From contig JADKIW010000001.1 of the NCBI GenBank assembly GCA_016721115.1, positions 2,123,501 through 2,187,500 of the forward strand: a stretch of DNA of 64,000 nucleotides, read 5' to 3'. The translations under genes and the position numbers were made by a program. The stretch comes from Candidatus Defluviilinea proxima (GTDB lineage: Bacteria > Chloroflexota > Anaerolineae > Anaerolineales > Villigracilaceae). The stretch's first letter is position 1. Every line of letters begins with the position of its first letter. This document shows positions 44,529 through 52,799 of this stretch, in pieces. The notes below the pieces were generated by a model. The model made no database searches. It was not told the origin of the DNA and was given only the letters and a program-made list of their open reading frames with translations.

Positions 44529-47500
44529 ATGACAGTCTTCTTCCATTCAATTAGCCAGCCCTACTCAATGAAGGTGAAAAGAGTCTTTTGTCTTCTGCTT
44601 ATTTGTCTTTTGTTTCTTTCACAAATATTCATACCAGTTATCATGGGAAAAGCATCTCCGAATTTGGCTGGATCATCCTCCCCTGTTTATACAGACGGAT
44701 TAAACGGAAGTTGGCAGGATTGGTCTTATGGTGGAGTTACGGTCAATTTGGGAAACAGTTCTCCGGTCCATGGTGGAAGCGCATCGGTTTCTGTCCATTA
44801 CACCGGCGGGTGGAGTGGCTTCCAAGTAGGATATGTCGGTAACACTCTGGATGTAAGCCCATACGACACATTGCGTTTCTGGATTCATGGTGGTTCAGCA
44901 GGTGGGCAAACCGTCCAATTGCAAATCCAAAATCAAAATGGAAGTACGGCTCTCACTCAAGATATCACTCCCCCTCAGGCAAATACTTGGAAACAGGTGG
45001 ATATCTCGTTGACATCCATGGGGTCGCCGCGCAGTGTTTATGCAATTGCCTGGTTCAATAATACAGCTGGCAGTCAGTCAACGTTTTACCTCGATGACAT
45101 TAGTTTTATCAATTCGAGCGCGACACCACCTACTTCGGTACCCGGCATAGGTCCCGCTCTAAGTGTAGATGTAAGCGCGGGTCACCATGCCATCAGCCCA
45201 TATATTTATGGCATGAACTATGCCACGGCAGAGATCGCAAATGCGATCAACCTTCCGGTTCGGCGTTGGGGTGGAAATTCCACATCACGTTACAACTGGC
45301 AGATCAACGTTCATAACACTGGCGCAGATTGGTACTACGAAAATATTCCAGATGATAGTTCAGACTCTGCCGATAGTTTTGTTACGCAAAACAACACCAC
45401 CAACACTGAAACCCTAATGACCATCCCTCTCATTGGCTGGACACCAAAACGACGCCTTGAGAATCATCCATACGATTGTTCTTTCAAAGTGTCGCTGTAT
45501 GGAGCGCAAGATTCGGTGGACCCGTGGGATACCAATTGTGGCAACGGACTTCATAACAATGCAGAGATCACTGGCAACGATCCCACTGATACCAGCATGG
45601 CTATTACACCAGCTTTTGTCACCAACTGGGTCGATCACTTGACCACCACCTTTGGAACAGCCGCGAATGGTGGCGTCCTGTTCTACAATCTCGACAACGA
45701 ACCCGGCATCTGGAATGGCACGCATCGGGATATTCATCCACAAGCCACCATCTATGATGAAATGCGCGATCGGACCTACGCCTATGCTGCCGCGTTGAAA
45801 ACGGCTGATCCATCAGCCTTGACCTTGGGTCCCGTGGAAGATGGCTGGTGCCGTTACTTTTTCTCCGGTGCAGATGAATGCAACCCGAACGGCGCTGACC
45901 GTGCCGCGCATGGGGATATGGATTATGTAGCCTGGTATCTGCAACAGATGCATACCTATGAGACGAATAACAATGTCCGTATTCTGGATTATTTTGATCT
46001 ACATGTTTATCCCCAAGGGAGTGGTGTCTTTTCAGATTCTCTCGGTGACGCGAGTACACAAGCATTGCGCTTACGCTCCACACGTCAACTGTGGGACCCG
46101 ACTTATGTAGACGAAAGTTGGATCGGTGGAACAGGCTGGGAAAATGGTACGGTCATGTTGATTCCGCGTATGAAGTCGTGGGTCAATAATAATTATCCCG
46201 GAACCAAGTTGGCAATCAGTGAGTACAGTTGGGGCGCATTGGATTATATGAATGGAGCGCTTGCCCAAGCCGATATCCTCGGTATCTTCGGGCGTGAAGG
46301 GCTTGATCTGGCTACGCTATGGGGTCCACCTACCAATGTCAATGCACCGGGCATCTTCGCCTTTCGTATGTATCGCAATTACGATGGGAACAAAAACCAG
46401 TTTGGCGATACCAGTGTTAGCGCCAGCAGTGCGGATCAATCGAAGTTGGCAATCTACGCCGCCCAACGAACCAGCGACTCAGCCCTGACCTTGATCGTTG
46501 TCAATAAGACCTCCCAAAACTTGACTAGCACAGTCTCCCTGACAAATTTCCAATCTGGCGGAATAGCCCAAGTTTATCGTTATAGTTCCGCAAATCTAAC
46601 ATCAATAATTCATGAGCCCGACCAGACAGTCACATCATCCGAATTTACCGCGGGATTTCCTGCGAATTCAATTACGCTATTTGTGTTATCTTCTGCGGCG
46701 CCTGTTACTATTTCCGGCAATGCAGGTATAGCAGGTGCAACGTTATATTATGTGGACGGCACTTTCAAGTTTGTGACGGCCGATGGTAGTGGAAATTACT
46801 CCTTTTTAGTACCGGCTGGCTGGTCTGGAACGGTTACGCCGTATAAGCCAGGTTATACATTTACACCATCAAATAAATCCTATGCCAATCTTCAAGCTGA
46901 TCAAACATCACAAGACTATACCGCACAAACTTGTGGCAGTTGTTCCGTACCAGTTGTGTCTCTGATTCTGCGAGCGGCGGTAAATCCCAGCAGTGCAACC
47001 AGTGTGGATTTCGTTGTCTTTTTCTCGAAGCCAGTGACAGGTGTGGATACAACTGCGCCGTTCAGTGATTTTGCCCTTACTACAACTGGTGTGACTGGTG
47101 CAGCCATTACAGGTATCAGTGGCTCAGGTACTACCTATACGGTCACAGTGGATACCGGGGCTGGCAATGGTACAGTCCGCTTGGATGTGGTGGATGATGA
47201 TAGTGTCAAGGATGCGTCGAATAATCCGCTTGGTGGGGTAGGAAATGAGAACGGGAACTATACAAGTGGTGATGCTTATATAATAAAAAAGCCATCTAAT
47301 GTTACAGTAACGATCGGGAATAACCCACCAAAGAACTACACCGTTGCACCAAGCGGACGACTAACGGATCGGTACGGGATCAACGGTGGACCAGTACGAG
47401 TGAGAAGCACGAACGGGGTGAACATGTTCACGAGTCAACGAGCGATCTACGGGAGCAGCTTCAACTCGATCGTCGGGTTCCCCGCGGATCAACTGACGAC

Positions 47501-48440
47501 CGAATACTGGTTCACCTCATTGGACGATGCGGGGATGATCACGTATTTGGTGATCGGGAACCCGAGTGAGACAGAGACAGCGTTAGTGGATGTGTACATC
47601 GGAGGGGTGAAGAAGAACACAACACCATACTCGATCCCGCCTGGGCAGAGAGTGTACCCGCGCTATGGGATCAACGGCGGACCGGTACGGGTAGTGAGCA
47701 CGAACGGAGTGAGTGTGTTCACGAGCGAGAGAACGAAGTATGGGAACAGCTTCAACGAAGTGATGGGGTTCCCCTCGACCCAACTGGACACAGAGTTCTG
47801 GTTCACGAGCTATGACGATGCGGGGATGATCACGTACCTGGTGATCGGGAACCCAAGCGAGACAGAAACAGCGGAAGTGGATGTGTACATCGGAGGCGTG
47901 AAGAAGAACACAACACCGTACTCGATCCTACCTGGGCAGAGAGTGTTCCCTCGGTATGGGATCAACGGAGGACCAGTACGAGTGGTGAGCACGAACGGAG
48001 TGAAGGTGTTCACGAGCGAGAGAACGAAGTATGGGAACAGTTTCAATGAAGTGTTGGGGTACCCGATAGCTCAAACCTCGACCGAACTCTGGTTCACCTC
48101 ATTGGATGATGCCAGCATGATCACGTACCTGGTGATCGGGAACCCAAGTGAGACGGAGACAGCGGAAGTGGATGTGTACATCGGAGGAGTGAAGAAGAAC
48201 ACGACACCGTACTCGATCCTACCTGGGCAGAGAGTGTTCCCGCGGTATGGGATCAACGGAGGACCAGTGCGAGTGGTGAGCACGAACGGAGTGAAGGTGT
48301 TCACGAGTGAGAGAACGAAGTACCTGAGCAGTTTCAACGAGATCCTGGGGATCCCGGCAGAGGGTCTGACGACCGACTACTGGTACACTTCGTTGGATGA
48401 TGTGGGGATGACCACAGAGTTGGTGATCGCGGTACCGTAA
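44529..48440 (+). CDS. Secreted GH44 glucanase/xyloglucanase with four surface modules
   Basis: 1303 residues. GAGG lies 8 bases before the ATG at 44529; another ATG at 44568 would give a shorter signal peptide (FCLLLICLLFLSQIFIPVI). Then come a carbohydrate-binding-like jelly roll (about 55-195), the GH44 catalytic domain (about 215-640) with acid/base Glu391 in YNLDNEPGIW and nucleophile Glu565 in LAISEYSWG, a beta domain, a carboxypeptidase-regulatory-like fold (about 725-800), an Ig-like domain (about 805-915), and four near-identical C-terminal modules. GH44 enzymes cut beta-1,4-glucans and xyloglucan. The modules likely hold it at the cell surface. It stands alone, after the IS. Confidence 0.9.
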   Translation: MTVFFHSISQPYSMKVKRVFCLLLICLLFLSQIFIPVIMGKASPNLAGSSSPVYTDGLNGSWQDWSYGGVTVNLGNSSPVHGGSASVSVHYTGGWSGFQVGYVGNTLDVSPYDTLRFWIHGGSAGGQTVQLQIQNQNGSTALTQDITPPQANTWKQVDISLTSMGSPRSVYAIAWFNNTAGSQSTFYLDDISFINSSATPPTSVPGIGPALSVDVSAGHHAISPYIYGMNYATAEIANAINLPVRRWGGNSTSRYNWQINVHNTGADWYYENIPDDSSDSADSFVTQNNTTNTETLMTIPLIGWTPKRRLENHPYDCSFKVSLYGAQDSVDPWDTNCGNGLHNNAEITGNDPTDTSMAITPAFVTNWVDHLTTTFGTAANGGVLFYNLDNEPGIWNGTHRDIHPQATIYDEMRDRTYAYAAALKTADPSALTLGPVEDGWCRYFFSGADECNPNGADRAAHGDMDYVAWYLQQMHTYETNNNVRILDYFDLHVYPQGSGVFSDSLGDASTQALRLRSTRQLWDPTYVDESWIGGTGWENGTVMLIPRMKSWVNNNYPGTKLAISEYSWGALDYMNGALAQADILGIFGREGLDLATLWGPPTNVNAPGIFAFRMYRNYDGNKNQFGDTSVSASSADQSKLAIYAAQRTSDSALTLIVVNKTSQNLTSTVSLTNFQSGGIAQVYRYSSANLTSIIHEPDQTVTSSEFTAGFPANSITLFVLSSAAPVTISGNAGIAGATLYYVDGTFKFVTADGSGNYSFLVPAGWSGTVTPYKPGYTFTPSNKSYANLQADQTSQDYTAQTCGSCSVPVVSLILRAAVNPSSATSVDFVVFFSKPVTGVDTTAPFSDFALTTTGVTGAAITGISGSGTTYTVTVDTGAGNGTVRLDVVDDDSVKDASNNPLGGVGNENGNYTSGDAYIIKKPSNVTVTIGNNPPKNYTVAPSGRLTDRYGINGGPVRVRSTNGVNMFTSQRAIYGSSFNSIVGFPADQLTTEYWFTSLDDAGMITYLVIGNPSETETALVDVYIGGVKKNTTPYSIPPGQRVYPRYGINGGPVRVVSTNGVSVFTSERTKYGNSFNEVMGFPSTQLDTEFWFTSYDDAGMITYLVIGNPSETETAEVDVYIGGVKKNTTPYSILPGQRVFPRYGINGGPVRVVSTNGVKVFTSERTKYGNSFNEVLGYPIAQTSTELWFTSLDDASMITYLVIGNPSETETAEVDVYIGGVKKNTTPYSILPGQRVFPRYGINGGPVRVVSTNGVKVFTSERTKYLSSFNEILGIPAEGLTTDYWYTSLDDVGMTTELVIAVP
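47370..48437 (+). repeat. Four tandem 291-base coding repeats
   Basis: Units start at 47370, 47661, 47952 and 48243, each exactly 291 bases (97 codons) apart; the last is cut to about 65 codons. Each begins RYGINGGPVRV and contains TSERTKYGNSFNE, LDDAGMITYLVIGNPSE and VYIGGVKKNTTPYSI. DNA identity is very high between units 2, 3 and 4. They are part of the GH44 gene. Confidence 0.92.
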
Positions 48441-48476
48441 ATCAGCACGGAAGAGTTTAAGTTAGTATACCTAGAT

Positions 48477-48502
48477 AAGGGTGGGCGTTCAAGCCTGCCC
48501 TT
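48477..48502 (+). terminator. Terminator after the GH44 gene
   Basis: Ten-base arms 48477-48486 and 48493-48502 pair with two G-U pairs, with a further outer CCTAG/CTAGG pairing. It lies 36 bases after the stop. Confidence 0.65.
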
Positions 48503-48573
48503 GCCTAGGTTTAGCTCTTAGGTTGTTCATCTATCGCCATGTACTAATCGCCGATTCTTTAGAGCAAGGGTAA

Positions 48574-48735
48574 CTGACGAATCCGAGTACTAAATTTGAC
48601 AAGACTTTTTCCTTGAAGTACAAGGCGAAGGAAAAATCACGAATATCGCTAATAAACTTTGATGAAGAAATAGGCCTATGGGAGGAGTTAGAACACAAGC
48701 AAAAGCGGAGATTAGAAATCGTGCCTGTTGAGTAA
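48574..48735 (+). pseudogene. Possible 3' gene remnant, unidentified
   Basis: A 53-codon frame without a start codon, ending LINFDEEIGLWEELEHKQKR, then RLEIVPVE and a stop directly against a terminator hairpin. The charged helical character and the hairpin at its end suggest the tail of a lost gene. I do not recognise the family. The rest of 48441-48882 shows nothing else beyond two hairpins. Confidence 0.35.
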
Positions 48736-48768
48736 AAGCAGGGCAAGCCGTAAGGCCTGCCCTGCTTT
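48735..48768. terminator. Hairpin after the gene remnant
   Basis: Eleven-base arms 48735-48745 and 48758-48768 are perfect complements with extra pairing inside, and it begins at the remnant's stop codon. It could also end the opposing lipoprotein array transcript about 110 bases away. Confidence 0.7.
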
Positions 48769-48882
48769 ATCATAGAGTTACTGTCAGGTAAACAGGTGTG
48801 ATTAAATCTGATTTATTGGGATGAACCCTAACTGGCGTGCTTTGTCTTTGGTGGTTTGTTTGAGGTTGTGTGCCACGGACTC

Positions 48883-49503
48883 TTATTGCACGATGATCTT
48901 GACGAAGACGATCTCGGGGAATTCAATACCCTTCGGGTTTTGCATGGTCCATGCGCTTAAGTACTCACCTGCTTTTTCTGGGGCCTTAAATTGCACAGAA
49001 ACATCCACTTCTTGTCCGGGCTGAATGACTTCAGTCATTGCGATGAATTGGCCAGACATTGAAGACGAATACCCTGCATAAGTTAGCACATACCCAGCTC
49101 CCCATGGACAGACACCTGTGTTCTTGACTTTCCAGGTTTTGATGAAATCCTGCCCTGGTGACATCGTGGTGCCATCTGGTATGGTCACATCTACTGTAGC
49201 GAGGTCATACCCAAGACTATCGCAGAGTTCTACTTGAGTCCCTGCGGCGTTTGTGATCACGCTTACCGGCTCTTCGGTCTCTGTGGCGGTGGCCTCTGGT
49301 GCAGGAGTTTCCGTTGGTGGTGGCGGTGGGAGGAAGGTTGGTGTGAAAGCGGCGGCAGTGAGAGTATATTTGGCTTCCACTGTACTGACGGCTGAGGTAC
49401 GTACAGCCGCCACATCTGGGGTGGGTTCGGGCGTGGTTGCTGATCCGCAAGATGTGGCAAACATGGTGAATACAAGCAAGAGAACGATGATTTTATATTT
49501 CAT
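48883..49503 (-). CDS. NBR1-Ig lipoprotein 1
   Basis: 206 residues. The signal peptide ends at the lipobox FATSC, so Cys19 is lipidated and the protein is on the outer face of the membrane. A short helical stretch (AAVRTSAVSTVEAKYTLTAA) and a Pro/Thr/Glu stalk follow, then one NBR1-type Ig-like domain (about 95-206) with DVTIPDGTTMSPGQDFIKTW, NTGVCPW and a closing FVKIIV. It is the last gene of a five-gene array. The NBR1 (four-tryptophan) domain is a beta sandwich used for protein contacts in eukaryotic autophagy; its bacterial ligands are unknown. Confidence 0.85.
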   Translation of the reverse strand: MKYKIIVLLLVFTMFATSCGSATTPEPTPDVAAVRTSAVSTVEAKYTLTAAAFTPTFLPPPPPTETPAPEATATETEEPVSVITNAAGTQVELCDSLGYDLATVDVTIPDGTTMSPGQDFIKTWKVKNTGVCPWGAGYVLTYAGYSSSMSGQFIAMTEVIQPGQEVDVSVQFKAPEKAGEYLSAWTMQNPKGIEFPEIVFVKIIVQ

Positions 49504-49526
49504 GGAGTGTGTCTCCGGTTTAGAAA

Positions 49527-50264
49527 CTATTTACACTTATCTTTAACTTCAATGTAGACGGATAACAACGTGCCGAAATAGTAGCCGCCATCGTTACGCA
49601 TACGCCAATGTCCCTCGTATTTTCCGGGTGTGCATGGTGCTGTGAGGTTGATACCAATATCAATGGCCTCACCACCGTCCACAAAGTCGCTGCTTTTCTT
49701 GAATTCAAAGTTATATGGGTCAAGATCAGGTTTACTACCGCCAATATAAACAAGGGTAAAACCTTCATCCCATGTGCAGGTACCAGTGTTGCGGATTTTC
49801 CAAACCTTTTGGAAATCCTCGCCGCCTTTGAGAACCGTTCCATCTGCTATTGTTATATCGCCTTCAAAGACACTGTTGAAGCAGGAATCTCCGAGTGCTT
49901 GTGTGGCGGCTTTGGTTGGTGCTGCAACTTGTGTGAAAGCAGGTAAAGGACTTGCGGCACCTTCAATCGTAGGCGTGGTATCAAACGAGACTGTCGGGAG
50001 TGCGCCTGAAGCATCTGTAGTAGGTTGGGCGAAGGTTGGTAGTTCCTGTGGTGTATCAGTGGGCATTGGGGTGGGCGGTATTGCCTGCGCAGTTTGTGTA
50101 AACTGTGCCGAGTATTGTGCAATTGTGGTGCCGACAATTGCAGTATTAACCGCATTAATATCCATTGTAGGGGCCGGCGCAACGCCGACATTACAAGCGG
50201 CAAGCATTAAAGCGACAGTGAATAGAGTGATCAAAGTGTGCCGCGGGGACTTTCTAACGAACAT
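49527..50264 (-). CDS. NBR1-Ig lipoprotein 2
   Basis: 245 residues. Lipobox LMLAAC places the lipid Cys near residue 24. A helical segment (INAVNTAIVGTTIAQYSAQF) and a long Pro/Thr-rich stalk lead to the NBR1-Ig domain (about 130-245) with DITIADGTVLKGGEDFQKVW and NTGTCTWDEGF. The C-terminus KDKCK holds a further Cys. It is 23 bases upstream of lipoprotein 1 on the same strand, so both share a transcript. Confidence 0.85.
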   Translation of the reverse strand: MFVRKSPRHTLITLFTVALMLAACNVGVAPAPTMDINAVNTAIVGTTIAQYSAQFTQTAQAIPPTPMPTDTPQELPTFAQPTTDASGALPTVSFDTTPTIEGAASPLPAFTQVAAPTKAATQALGDSCFNSVFEGDITIADGTVLKGGEDFQKVWKIRNTGTCTWDEGFTLVYIGGSKPDLDPYNFEFKKSSDFVDGGEAIDIGINLTAPCTPGKYEGHWRMRNDGGYYFGTLLSVYIEVKDKCK

Positions 50265-50387
50265 AAGATTTACCTCCGAATAGTAAACGAACTGTAATTT
50301 GGTGAACTCGCAACTTTTGTTTGAGAGTTCCCAATCTCATTATACTGCAAGGCAGTATCAACGTATTGCTGATGATATGTTTTTACA

Positions 50388-51686
50388 TTATGGCCCAATA
50401 GTAGCAGTTTCTGTGGGCGTTTGAGTGACGGTTGGTGTTAATGTTGGTGTATATGTGGCCGTTGGTGTATAAGTGATGGTTGGGGTAAAGGTCTGCGTGG
50501 GCGTGGCTGTTATTGTTGGAGAGAGGGTTGGGCTAGGAGTTTTCGTAGGAGGCTGAGCGCTCTGACGCGTAATTCTTGGGTTACCCCATAGAGCGTAATC
50601 CTCATGTGAAGAGCCATTAGCTAGTATTGTCAATATAAATTTGACCTTTTTGTTATTAAGGAAACTCAAGTCAATATCGATTGGATAGTATTCTCCCTCG
50701 TAAATTTCATGCCATTGCCCAAGTGCATTAACCGGATCGGTTCCGATCTGGTAATCGAGTTTAAAGATCACATCACAATCGTTGGCTTTATTTACACAGC
50801 CGATTAATGCCTTGAAATGGTCTCCTGTCTGAATGTTGATGGGTGAATATTTACCTGTGATCATACCGTCCTTAACCATTTGTGGGTGTGTTAACAATCC
50901 TGTACCTCTCACTTTACTATCTTCCATTTCAGGAGCATTTATCGCTACCGCAAATCCATCGCTTGAACCATTATTTCCGGGACAAGGTAGTGATCTATCG
51001 TCATTCCTCCAGGATGCTTCGCACAGATTTGCGGCCAAGTCATACCCAGTAACCGTATAACCGCTTACGTTCACATCCACATAGATACTGGAATTTCCCT
51101 GTGACCCGAACCCAAATAGAACACCAGATGCGTTACTGAGCTTCCAAAATCCCTGATAGCGACCGTTCTGGTTTGGCGTTTTCAATTGGACGGAAATATC
51201 CACGCTTCCTCCTGGCCCGACACTTGCTGGTAGCGCAACGGCGGCTTTTCCCCCGAAACCTTCACCTCCTACAAAAACCAGATTGTAAGAAGTTGTCCAT
51301 GTGCAGGTACCAACATTTTTAACGCGCCATGTCTTTGTGAACGTGTTGTTGAGCCCGAGCAGAGAACCATCGGGATAGGTTACATCAGTGATAAAGGCCG
51401 CTGCATCACATTTCACAATAGTTGCCAGTGGCGGCACCGGTGTATACGTTGCAAATGGAGTTGGGCTATTTGTTGCTATGGACAAGGTAGGCGTAGCCGA
51501 AGATTCCGCTGACTGACTGGCCGCTCCCTGTGTAGACATAACACTCAATGTTTGTGCTGCGGATGTATACAAAGAATTTAGGGTTGCCGCAGGTTGAGGG
51601 GCAGCTGGTACAAATAAACTACAGGCTAGCATGAATACAAGCGCAGCAGATGTGATTAGGATATTTCTGAAATGGTTAAACAACAT
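50388..51686 (-). CDS. NBR1-Ig lipoprotein 3 with partner domain
   Basis: 432 residues from the ATG at 51686; the open frame extends to 51743, but the signal peptide (ILITSAALVFMLAC) begins after the internal Met. A Ser/Thr stalk precedes the NBR1-Ig domain (DVTYPDGSLLGLNNTFTKTW, NVGTCTWTTSYNL), then a second domain of about 170 residues starting YDLAANLCEASWRNDDRSLP and ending ILANGSSHEDYALWGNPRI. The same pair occurs in the giant protein. The tail is a Thr/Pro repeat (TPTITYTPTATYTP), perhaps wall-spanning. Confidence 0.85.
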   Translation of the reverse strand: MLFNHFRNILITSAALVFMLACSLFVPAAPQPAATLNSLYTSAAQTLSVMSTQGAASQSAESSATPTLSIATNSPTPFATYTPVPPLATIVKCDAAAFITDVTYPDGSLLGLNNTFTKTWRVKNVGTCTWTTSYNLVFVGGEGFGGKAAVALPASVGPGGSVDISVQLKTPNQNGRYQGFWKLSNASGVLFGFGSQGNSSIYVDVNVSGYTVTGYDLAANLCEASWRNDDRSLPCPGNNGSSDGFAVAINAPEMEDSKVRGTGLLTHPQMVKDGMITGKYSPINIQTGDHFKALIGCVNKANDCDVIFKLDYQIGTDPVNALGQWHEIYEGEYYPIDIDLSFLNNKKVKFILTILANGSSHEDYALWGNPRITRQSAQPPTKTPSPTLSPTITATPTQTFTPTITYTPTATYTPTLTPTVTQTPTETATIGP

Positions 51687-51743
51687 TCGAACCTCCGATT
51701 TTTCATCATAAAGACGGTTTAAGTGCTTCCCGTGTTCCAACAA

Positions 51744-51772
51744 AAAAGCCGAGGCTTATGACCTCGGCTTTT
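51744..51772 (-). terminator. Rho-independent terminator of lipoprotein 4 gene
   Basis: Perfect 11-bp arms 51744-51754 and 51762-51772 and, on the minus strand, a run of six T after the stem. It lies 18 bases past the stop of the 51791-52720 gene. Confidence 0.9.
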
Positions 51773-51790
51773 ATTCATGATTACCTGAAT

Positions 51791-52720
51791 TTACTGGACG
51801 AAACAATTATGGAGAATGTCCACTTTGATTTCGCGTGCGTCAGACCCTGTGACAACAAACTTGATCCAGCGTGGATTGGGGTTATCATTTTTACTGATTA
51901 ACCAGCTTCTATCGAAAGTGACACTTCCTGCTTGTTTGGTTTTATATTTGATAACACCACTTTCATTGCCATCGCTTTGATCCCAGTAATAGCTGAACTC
52001 ATGTGGTCCGTTCGTTGTGACAGTGGCATATACGTAATAGCGTACATTTAAGGGACAGCCCTCTTCAGGGTCGCGTACTAGTTTAGCTGTCAGGTTTGTA
52101 ACACCATAATCAAGCTTTGTCGCAGTAGAAACAGCAATTTGTACGTAGAACGCCTCACTCGTTGCTCCAACGCCAAAGTTTTCGCCCCAAGGCGATTGAA
52201 GACGCCAATAACCTGTAAATGTCCCTTCGGTATCAGGGGCTTTCAAGAAAATGGAAATATCCTTGGATTCGTTCGGTGCAACAAGTTCAGGAAATTTGTA
52301 TGTGGTCAAGCCTCCCAGTAAGTCGCCCGACCAAAAGATAATGCTATAGGAATTATCCCATGTGCAAGTACCAGTGTTGAGTAGTGTCCATGTTTTGAAG
52401 AAGGTCTCACCAGGACGAAACAAAATATTATCTGGCGGGTTTTCGCCGATCAAATTAGCAGAGACGACACAACCCGGGTTTCCGGAAATTGCTGCAGGAG
52501 TATTGGTGAGAGTCGCCTCTGGGGTGAGGGTATTTTCAATAGGTGGAACAGGCGTAAGCGTTGGAAGAGCTGCTATTTCTGTCAAAGAATTCTGAGCTTG
52601 CACAGTCAGCGCGACAGCTGTTGCTATCTCTGATTCGTTTTTTGCAGGGCTTCCACAGGATGATGCAAGCAAAGCAATGCAAATGAGTATGGGAAAGATG
52701 TTTTGTCTTTTAAAGAGCAT
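51791..52720 (-). CDS. NBR1-Ig lipoprotein 4 with a distinct C-terminal domain
   Basis: 309 residues. Lipobox LLASSC (Cys near 22), helix (SEIATAVALTVQAQNSLTEI), Pro/Thr stalk, then NBR1-Ig (about 85-200) with FRPGETFFKTW and NTGTCTWDNSYSI. The C-terminal 105 residues start LDYGVTNLTAKLVRDPEEGC and look like another beta sandwich different from the partner domain of lipoproteins 3 and 5; it has a closing Cys near the end. It has its own strong terminator, so the array is several transcripts. Confidence 0.83.
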   Translation of the reverse strand: MLFKRQNIFPILICIALLASSCGSPAKNESEIATAVALTVQAQNSLTEIAALPTLTPVPPIENTLTPEATLTNTPAAISGNPGCVVSANLIGENPPDNILFRPGETFFKTWTLLNTGTCTWDNSYSIIFWSGDLLGGLTTYKFPELVAPNESKDISIFLKAPDTEGTFTGYWRLQSPWGENFGVGATSEAFYVQIAVSTATKLDYGVTNLTAKLVRDPEEGCPLNVRYYVYATVTTNGPHEFSYYWDQSDGNESGVIKYKTKQAGSVTFDRSWLISKNDNPNPRWIKFVVTGSDAREIKVDILHNCFVQ

Positions 52721-52759
52721 TCAATATCCTTTCTTGTTGTATCAGTATTATACTGTTTT

Positions 52760-52798
52760 CAAGAAAGCGCCCGAGTTGTTCATCCGGGCGCTTTCTTG
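52760..52798. terminator. Terminator of lipoprotein 5 gene
   Basis: Perfect 14-bp arms 52760-52773 and 52785-52798 with an 11-base loop, directly at the stop of the minus-strand gene 52800-53939 and upstream of lipoprotein 4. Confidence 0.88.
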
Positions 52799-52799
52799 A

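Noticed and set aside
47370..48437. Regular 291-base repeats as a possible CRISPR or satellite array
   Set aside because: Units are far too long, have no spacers and are in frame in the GH44 gene.
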